NCBI GenBank assembly: GCA_003575245.1 | Contig: NMQN01000890.1 | Location: forward strand, 1 to 12,259 | Source: Candidatus Atribacteria bacterium 1244-E10-H5-B2 | GTDB taxonomy: Bacteria > Atribacterota > JS1 > SB-45 > 34-128 | Length of the DNA stretch: 12,259 nucleotides | Reading direction: 5' to 3' | Shown here: positions 7,996-12,259 of the stretch, piece by piece | Position numbering within the stretch: the first letter of the stretch is position 1 | Layout: each line of letters starts with the position of its first letter | Translations under genes and position numbers: made by a program | The notes under the pieces: generated by a model | Databases searched by the model: none | What the model saw: only the letters and a program-made list of their open reading frames with translations | Told to the model about the DNA's origin: nothing

Positions 7996-8016
7996 CGTAT
8001 ATCGTATATCGTATAT
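7996..8016. repeat. GTATNNC heptamer array, three perfect units
   Basis: CGTATAT is repeated three times head to tail (starts 7996, 8003, 8010), beginning six bases after the stop of the small gene. This is the cleanest tandem example of the family in the window. Confidence 0.85.
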
Positions 8017-8035
8017 AGTGAATAAGGGAAAAATA

Positions 8036-8066
8036 GAAGCCAGTAGCCAGAATCCAGGAGCCAGAA
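8036..8066. repeat. Heptamer array, NAGCCAG family (copy 2)
   Basis: Units AAGCCAG, TAGCCAG, AATCCAG and GAGCCAG. It matches 1815-1845 at 29 of 31 bases, same orientation, and is again flanked by GTATNNC arrays. Confidence 0.8.
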
Positions 8067-8075
8067 GATAAGATA

Positions 8076-8104
8076 GTATCGAGCATTGAGTATATAGTTA
8101 TATA
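8076..8104. repeat. GTATATA array (GTATNNC family)
   Basis: GTATCGA, GCATTGA, GTATATA and GTTATATA follow one another. The succession resembles 1769-1797. No function is evident. Confidence 0.55.
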
Positions 8105-8131
8105 GTAAAAAAAATAAGAGAGAGAAAAAAG

Positions 8132-8156
8132 TAGGGGCGTATTGCATACGCCCCTA
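8132..8156. repeat. Perfect GGGGCGTAT hairpin repeat
   Basis: AGGGGCGTAT (8133-8142), loop TGC, then ATACGCCCCT (8146-8155); an outer T-A pair makes an 11-bp stem. It is GC-rich in an AT-rich background. On the minus strand it is followed by ACTTTTTT (8132-8125), so it might also act as a terminator for transcription coming from the tRNA gene, though that gene ends about 260 bases earlier. It shares its GTAGGGGC opening with the hairpin at 8201-8224, which suggests a dispersed hairpin repeat. Confidence 0.7.
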
Positions 8157-8177
8157 AAAATCAATATAAAATCGTAG

Positions 8178-8196
8178 AGCAGGTGTCTCTCCTGTT
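8178..8196. repeat. Small CAGG/CCTG hairpin between the two larger ones
   Basis: AGCAGG (8178-8183), a 7-base loop, and CCTGTT (8191-8196) pair over six positions with one G-T wobble. It resembles the short GTAGNNCAGG...CCTG words often seen near such hairpins in other genomes, a recollection that needs checking. Confidence 0.45.
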
Positions 8197-8200
8197 GAAG

Positions 8201-8224
8201 TAGGGGCACGATGAATCGTGCCCC
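8201..8224. repeat. Perfect GGGGCACGAT hairpin repeat
   Basis: GGGGCACGA (8203-8211), loop TGAA, TCGTGCCCC (8216-8224): nine GC-rich pairs. It has the same leading GTAGGGGC as the hairpin at 8131 but a different stem. From 8225 to about 8318 the DNA is very AT-rich and shows nothing recognisable. Confidence 0.7.
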
Positions 8225-8318
8225 AAAATTATAAAAATAAGTAATACTTTATATAAAAATGTTTTAAATTTTAAATTGTGATTTCGTGTATTTTGCTTTA
8301 AGTTTTTAGTTTAATAAA

Positions 8319-8360
8319 GGGATTGCCACATCCTGATAAAATTAGGATTTGTAATAACAA
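8319..8360. repeat. Possible decayed GATTGCCAC...GCAATGAC-type repeat
   Basis: GGGATTGCCACATCCTGAT followed by AGGATTTGTAATAAC recalls a repeat common in many bacterial genomes whose ends read GATTGCCAC and CGCAATGAC. ATCCT (8330-8334) and AGGAT (8344-8348) could pair weakly. Judged from memory of the pattern only. Confidence 0.35.
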
Positions 8361-8388
8361 TTGGTGTGAATTACTTTTTTTCTCTTAC

Positions 8389-8412
8389 GCGATACGACAT
8401 ACGATATACGAG
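8389..8412. repeat. GNNATAC heptamer array after the tRNA 3' end
   Basis: GCGATAC (8389), GACATAC (8396) and GATATAC (8403) are in exact 7-base register, followed by GAG. This is the reverse-complement form of GTATNNC. It sits five bases beyond the CCA end of the tRNA gene. Confidence 0.8.
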
Positions 8413-8416
8413 AAAG

Positions 8417-8505
8417 TGGTGCCGAAGGTCGGAGTCGAACCGACACGAGCCGTGAGGCTCGCTGGATTTTGAGTCCAGTGCGTCTACCAATTTCGCCACT
8501 TCGGC
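8417..8505 (-). tRNA. tRNA-Leu, anticodon CAA
   Basis: The 89-nt gene folds as a class II tRNA. Acceptor strands GCCGAAG and CTTCGGC close with discriminator A and an encoded CCA (8419-8417). The D-arm is GCGAAATTGGTAGACGC, of leucine type. The anticodon stem CTGGA/TCCAG holds loop CTCAAAA, with anticodon CAA at 8471-8469, reading UUG. The long variable arm is formed by CGAGCC and GGCTCG. The T-arm is GTCGG-TTCGACT-CCGAC. The large variable arm leaves serine as the only realistic alternative, and the anticodon settles leucine. It is transcribed alone, divergently from polA. Confidence 0.98.
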
Positions 8506-8527
8506 ATATGTGCATCTCTGTTTAAAA

Positions 8528-8556
8528 ATTATAGGTTAAGTGATATTTATTGTCAA
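8528..8556 (-). promoter_or_regulatory. Perfect consensus promoter of tRNA-Leu
   Basis: On the minus strand TTGACA (8556-8551), 17 bases, TATAAT (8533-8528): exact consensus in both boxes and spacing. The start would be near 8521, about 15 bases before the mature tRNA 5' end. Stable RNA genes commonly carry strong promoters. It lies within 40 bases of the polA start, so the two genes share one short divergent control region; no equally good promoter for polA was found there. Confidence 0.88.
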
Positions 8557-8592
8557 GAAAAAATAGAAAAAATAGAAGGAAAGAAGAGAGTT

Positions 8593-11256
8593 ATGGATAA
8601 CAGGAAAAAATTTATTTTGGTTGATGGGCAAGGTTTGCTCTATCGTGCTTTTTATGCATTACCTCAATTAACTACCACTTATGGCCAGGTTGTCAATGCA
8701 GTTTACGGGTTTACTATGATATTAATCAGGTTATTAGAAGAAGAAAAACCAGAATATATAGTAATTACCTTTGATACTCCTGTTCCAACTTTTCGACATA
8801 AGAAGTTTAAAGAATATAAAGCTCATCGGAAGAAAATGCCCGACGAATTAATCAGTCAAATTCCTCTAATTAAAGAAATTATCAATAATTATAATATCGC
8901 CATTTGTTCAAAAGAAGGTTACGAGGCAGATGATGTTATTGGTACTATAGCAAAGGAAGCAGAAAAAAGAAATTGTAACACGATTATTGTTACTGGAGAT
9001 AAAGATGCTTTTCAACTTATCTCTCCCCATACTAAGATAATGACTACTATCAAGGGAGTAACTGAGGTTAAAATTTATGATGAAGCAGGTATAAGGGGAA
9101 AATATGGAGTAAATCCTGAGAAAATAGTGGATATTTTAGCTTTAAAAGGAGATTCTTCTGATAATATTCCGGGTGTTCCGGGCATAGGAGAAAAGACTGC
9201 CATAGCTTTAATTAAAGAATTTGGCAGCTTAGAAAATATTTTGAATAATACCGACAAAATATCTAAAAAATCTTTGAGAGAACAGATGAAGAAATATGAA
9301 AGCCAGATTAAAATGAGTAAAATGTTGGCTACTATTGTAAGAGAGGTTCCCATAAAGTACGATTTTGATTCTTTTAAAGTTAAACTGCCAAATTACGAAA
9401 AATTGTGGAAAATATTTAAAAAATTAGAATTCAAAAATCTATTAAAAAAGATTACTCCTAAAATTAATCATGAAAAAACTAAGTTAAAATTCAATTTGAT
9501 TGACACCGAAGAAAAATTAGAAGGATTGACTAATAAAATTATAGAAAGGAAATACCTTTCTTTATATTTAGTAGCTTCCTCAGACAATGCTATTTCATCA
9601 AATATTTTAGGAATTGCCCTCAGTTTTAAAGATAATGAAAATTATTATATCCCGTTATTTGCTTTAAATTTAATAGAAAATTCCAAATGTCTTTCTCTCG
9701 AATTAGTTTTAAGTAAATTGCGTCCCTGTTTCGAAAACCAAGGAATTATTAAAATTTGCCATAACCTTAAATTTAATTTTATAGTGCTTTGTAGGCATAA
9801 AGTTGTAATAGAAGGAAATAATTTTGATACTATGATTGCTGCTTATTTGTTAAATCCTTCAAGTGAGAATTATAATTTAAGAAATTTATTTTGGGAATAC
9901 TTAAAATATTTAAAAAATAATGAAAATAAAGAAGGCAAACAAAATACCATTATGAGTATAGAAGATTGTTGCGAGAACGCTCAAAATATATTGAAATTAA
10001 AAGATATTTTGGAAGAAAAAATGGAAGAAAAAAATTTAATTTTATTATTTAGAAAAATAGAAATGCCTTTAATAAAAATATTAGGAGATATGGAAATCAA
10101 TGGCATTAAATTGAATATTGATTTTTTAAAAAAGATGTCCCAACAAGTAGACACCCGTCTCGGAGAGTTGAAAAAAACTATTTATAATTTATCTGGAACG
10201 GAATTTAATATTAATTCTCCTAAACAGTTAAGTGTTGTACTTTTCGAAAGATTAAAACTACCGGTAATAAAAAAGACAAAAACTGGTTACTCTACCAATG
10301 CGGATGTACTTAATATTTTAGCTCCCCAACACAAGGTTGTGTCTTTCATTATGGAATATAGAGAATTAGAAAAGCTAAAGAATACTTATATCGACAAATT
10401 ACCCCTTTTGGTTAACAGTAAAACCAAGAGGATACATACTTCTTTTCATCAAACTGTTACTTCTACCGGAAGATTAAGCAGTAGTGAGCCTAATCTTCAA
10501 AATATTCCCATCAGAACCGAAATGGGGAGAGAAATTAGAAAAGCTTTTGTCGCAGAGGAAGGACTTGTGCTATTATCCGCAGATTATTCTCAGATAGAGT
10601 TGCGTATTTTAGCTCACCTCTCTCGCGATGAAAGTTTGCTTAATGCTTTTAAAAATGATGAAGATATCCATGCTCATACTGCCTCGGGAATATTTAACCT
10701 TGATCAAAATATAATTAGCGAGCAGATGAGAAGAATGGCCAAGGTAATTAATTTTAGTATTATTTATGGAATGAGCAGTTATGGATTAGCGCGTAATTTG
10801 GGGGTAGGGAGAGAGGAAGCCGAAAAATATATTAATAATTATTTTTTTAGGTATCAGGGAGTAAAAAAATATATTGAAAGGGAGAAAGAGGAAGCTCGGA
10901 AGAAGGGCTATGTATTCACTCTATTAAATCGAAGGAGATATTTAGAAGGCATAAACAGTAAAGATAAAAATATCCGTGAATTTAATGAAAGAATTGCTAT
11001 TAATGCTCCAATTCAAGGAAGCGCAGCTGATTTAATAAAATTAGCTATGATTAAAATAGATAAATTTTTTAAAAAAGAACGATTTAAAAGTAGATTACTA
11101 CTCCAAATACATGATGAATTAATATTTGAGGTTTACAAGCCAGAGTTAGAAAAAGTCAAATCCATCATTAAAGAGATTATGGAACATAGTTTAGAAATTT
11201 CTGTTCCTATAAAAGTAAATTTGAAGACGGGTAATAATTGGGCAGAAGTTAGTTAG
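8593..11256 (+). CDS. polA: DNA polymerase I with degenerate 3'-5' exonuclease domain
   Basis: Pol I removes RNA primers and fills gaps in replication and repair. The 887-residue protein has all three domains. The 5'-3' flap nuclease (about 1-290) keeps its acidic site: Asp11, Asp61 in FDTPVPTFRH, EGYEADD (108-114), TGDKD (134-138) and GDSSDNIPG (186-194) before the helix-hairpin-helix. The middle domain (about 300-480) has lost the proofreading acids. No Asp-x-Glu stands where exo I should be (near 322-332), exo II reads CHNLKFN with Asn395, and exo III reads ENAQN with Asn462. The polymerase domain is intact: motif A DYSQIELR (Asp664), motif B with Lys717 and Phe721 before IIYG, and motif C HDE (840-842). 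The gene starts at ATG 8593 after an AG-rich ribosome site. The last codon and stop lie inside an inverted repeat. Confidence 0.96.
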   Translation: MDNRKKFILVDGQGLLYRAFYALPQLTTTYGQVVNAVYGFTMILIRLLEEEKPEYIVITFDTPVPTFRHKKFKEYKAHRKKMPDELISQIPLIKEIINNYNIAICSKEGYEADDVIGTIAKEAEKRNCNTIIVTGDKDAFQLISPHTKIMTTIKGVTEVKIYDEAGIRGKYGVNPEKIVDILALKGDSSDNIPGVPGIGEKTAIALIKEFGSLENILNNTDKISKKSLREQMKKYESQIKMSKMLATIVREVPIKYDFDSFKVKLPNYEKLWKIFKKLEFKNLLKKITPKINHEKTKLKFNLIDTEEKLEGLTNKIIERKYLSLYLVASSDNAISSNILGIALSFKDNENYYIPLFALNLIENSKCLSLELVLSKLRPCFENQGIIKICHNLKFNFIVLCRHKVVIEGNNFDTMIAAYLLNPSSENYNLRNLFWEYLKYLKNNENKEGKQNTIMSIEDCCENAQNILKLKDILEEKMEEKNLILLFRKIEMPLIKILGDMEINGIKLNIDFLKKMSQQVDTRLGELKKTIYNLSGTEFNINSPKQLSVVLFERLKLPVIKKTKTGYSTNADVLNILAPQHKVVSFIMEYRELEKLKNTYIDKLPLLVNSKTKRIHTSFHQTVTSTGRLSSSEPNLQNIPIRTEMGREIRKAFVAEEGLVLLSADYSQIELRILAHLSRDESLLNAFKNDEDIHAHTASGIFNLDQNIISEQMRRMAKVINFSIIYGMSSYGLARNLGVGREEAEKYINNYFFRYQGVKKYIEREKEEARKKGYVFTLLNRRRYLEGINSKDKNIREFNERIAINAPIQGSAADLIKLAMIKIDKFFKKERFKSRLLLQIHDELIFEVYKPELEKVKSIIKEIMEHSLEISVPIKVNLKTGNNWAEVS

Positions 11257-11337
11257 CTAGTTACTTAGTTATCTGGTTAGTTATTTAATGAATTAATGTT
11301 AAACCAGTTAAACAGGTAACCAACTAACCAGCTAACT
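11251..11337. repeat. Imperfect 30-bp inverted repeat between polA and coaE
   Basis: The left arm (11251-11280) and right arm (11308-11337) match as inverted copies at 24 of 30 positions around a 27-base AT-rich loop. Each arm is itself a short tandem series with an 8-base period (GTTAGCTA, GTTACTTA, GTTATCTG, GTTAGTTA on the left; CCAGTTAA, ACAGGTAA, CCAACTAA, CCAGCTAA on the right). The left arm includes the polA stop codon. In RNA it could form a long weak hairpin; there is no T-run, so it is not a classic terminator. Confidence 0.7.
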
Positions 11338-11353
11338 AAATAAGGGAGGAATC

Positions 11354-11965
11354 ATGGTATTAATTGTTGGTCTCACAGGTGGAATTGTAGGTGGTAAAAG
11401 TACAGTAGCATCAATGTTTAAAGATTTAGGTGCCAAAATTGTTGATGCTGATAAACTTGGTCATAGTGTAATTCTACCCCACAGACCTGCCTGGATAAAA
11501 ATAGTTAAATTATTTGGGAAAGATATTTTGCGAAACGACCTGACTATTGATAGAGGAAAATTAGGTAAAATAGTCTTTACAAACCAGACTCTCTTAAAGA
11601 AATTAAATGAAATTACTCACCCTGAAATAATAAAATTGATTAAAAAAGAGATAAATTTAGCAAGAAATAAAACTCACAACCAGGAAAAAATATTAATTAT
11701 AGCTGCTGCCTTAATCTATGAAGCCAAGATAGATAGATTAATGGATAAGATAATCGCTGTATATATAGATGAAGATGAACAGATAAAAAGAATAACCAAG
11801 AGAAATAATTTATCCAAAGAAGAAGTCTTACAGAGGATAAAATCTCAAATGCCAATGAAAGAAAAAGTTAAAATGGCTGACTATGTGATCGACAATAGTA
11901 ATTCGCTGGGTGAAACGAAGAAACAAGTTGAAAAAATATGGAAAAAACTTGTATCTCGTTATTAG
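11354..11965 (+). CDS. coaE: Dephospho-CoA kinase
   Basis: CoaE carries out the last step of coenzyme A synthesis, phosphorylating the 3' hydroxyl of dephospho-CoA with ATP. The 203-residue length is typical. The P-loop is GGIVGGKST (9-17), DADKLGH (31-37) is the conserved early motif, THPEI lies at 88-92, and the lid and C-terminal parts read RIKSQMPMKEK and ADYVIDNS, as in the family. Two departures are visible: GGIVGGKST instead of the usual GGIGSGKST, and AAALIYEAKID where most members have a DxPLLFE-like segment. All essential P-loop residues remain. GGAGG at 11345-11349 supports the start. The last residues VSRY and the stop are read from a GTATNNC-type repeat. In B. subtilis coaE also lies downstream of polA, but mutM intervenes; here a repeat does. 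Confidence 0.93.
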   Translation: MVLIVGLTGGIVGGKSTVASMFKDLGAKIVDADKLGHSVILPHRPAWIKIVKLFGKDILRNDLTIDRGKLGKIVFTNQTLLKKLNEITHPEIIKLIKKEINLARNKTHNQEKILIIAAALIYEAKIDRLMDKIIAVYIDEDEQIKRITKRNNLSKEEVLQRIKSQMPMKEKVKMADYVIDNSNSLGETKKQVEKIWKKLVSRY

Positions 11966-11978
11966 CGTATAGCGTATA
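11951..11978. repeat. GTATNNC-family array overlapping the coaE stop
   Basis: GTATCTC (11951), GTTATTA (11958), GCGTATA (11965) and GCGTATA (11972) are in 7-base register. The first two units encode the last four CoaE residues and the stop codon (11963-11965). The array therefore either grew into the gene end or now supplies it. Confidence 0.75.
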
Positions 11979-12008
11979 AAATAAGTTAAACAAAATAAAT
12001 GCTTTATT

Positions 12009-12032
12009 CCCTCTCCCCTTCGGGGGAGAGGG
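12009..12032. repeat. CCCTCTCCCC hairpin with TTCG loop, dispersed repeat
   Basis: CCCTCTCCCC (12009-12018), loop TTCG, GGGGAGAGGG (12023-12032), followed by TTAGGGTGAGGGGG. On the minus strand the region reads PHPNPLPRRGEG in one frame, a peptide well known as the translation of a widespread intergenic repeat. There is no T-run on the plus side, so terminator function is possible but not shown. It lies between coaE and the adenine deaminase gene. Confidence 0.75.
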
Positions 12033-12053
12033 TTAGGGTGAGGGGGAACAAAC

Positions 12054-12075
12054 GCGATACGCAATACGCAATACG
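12054..12075. repeat. GNNATAC heptamer array before the adenine deaminase gene
   Basis: GCGATAC (12054), GCAATAC (12061) and GCAATAC (12068) are in exact 7-base tandem. It lies just before the ribosome site of the downstream gene, the same placement as the array before dnaE. Confidence 0.85.
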
Positions 12076-12093
12076 AAAAAAGGGGTGACTAAT

Positions 12094-12259
12094 ATGAATC
12101 TTGCTGAAATTATTAAAGTTGCTCGAGGAGAGGAAAAAGCAGATCTATTATTAAAAAATGGGAAGATAATAAATGTTTTTTCCGGAGAAATATATACTAC
12201 CGATGTTGCAATTTATAAGGATATGATTGTAGGATTAGGGGAAGGATATTACGCCGACA
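12094..12259 (+). CDS. ade: Adenine deaminase (partial, N-terminal 55 residues)
   Basis: Only the N-terminus is in the window. It reads MNLAEIIKVARGEEKADLLL, then KNGKIINVFSGEIY, TTDVAIYKDMIVGLGEGYYAD. The ARGEExADLxLKNGxIxNVFxGEIY opening is characteristic of the amidohydrolase-family adenine deaminase, which converts adenine to hypoxanthine in purine salvage. This part is the beta-sandwich lead-in; the metal-binding His motifs lie further on and are not seen, so activity cannot be judged. AGGGGTGA at 12080-12087, 6 bases before the ATG, is a strong ribosome site. Another amidohydrolase such as dihydroorotase is less likely given the GEE-AD opening. Confidence 0.88.
   Translation, partial: MNLAEIIKVARGEEKADLLLKNGKIINVFSGEIYTTDVAIYKDMIVGLGEGYYAD

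Noticed and set aside
7941..8209. Two overlapping minus-strand frames of 68 and 78 codons
   Set aside because: They are composed of Tyr/Ile-rich translations of the repeat arrays and hairpins, overlap the real small gene on the other strand and resemble no protein family.
7991..8416. Insertion sequence or MITE remnant in the long gap
   Set aside because: No transposase fragment, no pair of terminal inverted repeats bounding the region and no target duplication could be found.
12009..12032. Rho-independent terminator for coaE
   Set aside because: The stem-loop is strong but is followed by TTAGGGTGAGG, not a T-run, and it belongs to a dispersed repeat. Terminator activity is not supported.
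11828..12064. Minus-strand open frame containing PPHPNPLPRRGEG
   Set aside because: It runs antisense to the end of coaE and across a known type of intergenic hairpin repeat. The peptide is the translation of that repeat, and there is no ribosome site.

Overview
The window comes from a bacterium with AT-rich DNA, good Shine-Dalgarno sites and consensus sigma-70-type promoters. It carries housekeeping genes: membrane protease control, glycolysis, DNA replication and repair, one leucine tRNA, CoA synthesis and purine salvage. Nothing fixes the phylum. The PPi-type phosphofructokinase, the genes split into small transcription units, and the gaps full of degenerate short-period repeats suggest an uncultivated candidate-phylum anaerobe, but that is only an inference. 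No phage, transposase, CRISPR or secretion genes are present.

Layout. 1-1618 (minus strand): hflK then hflC, overlapping by one base, with hflC running off the left edge. A promoter for hflK lies at 1654-1682. 1619-2063 is an intergenic region with three repeat families and a strong promoter for the next operon. 2064-3967 (plus): class II fructose-bisphosphate aldolase overlapping a 6-phosphofructokinase with PPi-type active-site residues. 3968-4236 is a repeat-filled gap. 4237-7725: dnaE, the replicative polymerase alpha subunit, with a complete PHP metal site. 7763-7990: a small DUF2007-like protein. 7991-8416 is a gene-free mosaic of at least five repeat types. 8417-8505 (minus): tRNA-Leu(CAA) with a perfect TTGACA-17-TATAAT promoter, divergent from polA. 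8593-11256: polA, full length, with an eroded 3'-5' exonuclease domain. 11354-11965: coaE. 12094 to the end: the N-terminus of adenine deaminase.

How the genes fit together. Aldolase and PPi-PFK catalyse neighbouring steps between fructose-6-phosphate and the triose phosphates, and a reversible PPi enzyme would let the pair work in either direction. DnaE and Pol I cover chromosome replication, Okazaki fragment maturation and repair. The residues suggest that proofreading, if present, is in the DnaE PHP domain and not in Pol I.

The most unusual feature is in the gaps. Nearly every intergenic stretch carries short degenerate tandem arrays with a 7-nt (sometimes 8-nt) period, in three sequence families (GTATNNC, NAGCCAG and GGTTAACTGG-like). 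They reach into gene ends: they supply the last codons and stop of coaE, the stop of polA, and a false N-terminal extension of dnaE. Other, unrelated hairpin repeats lie among them.
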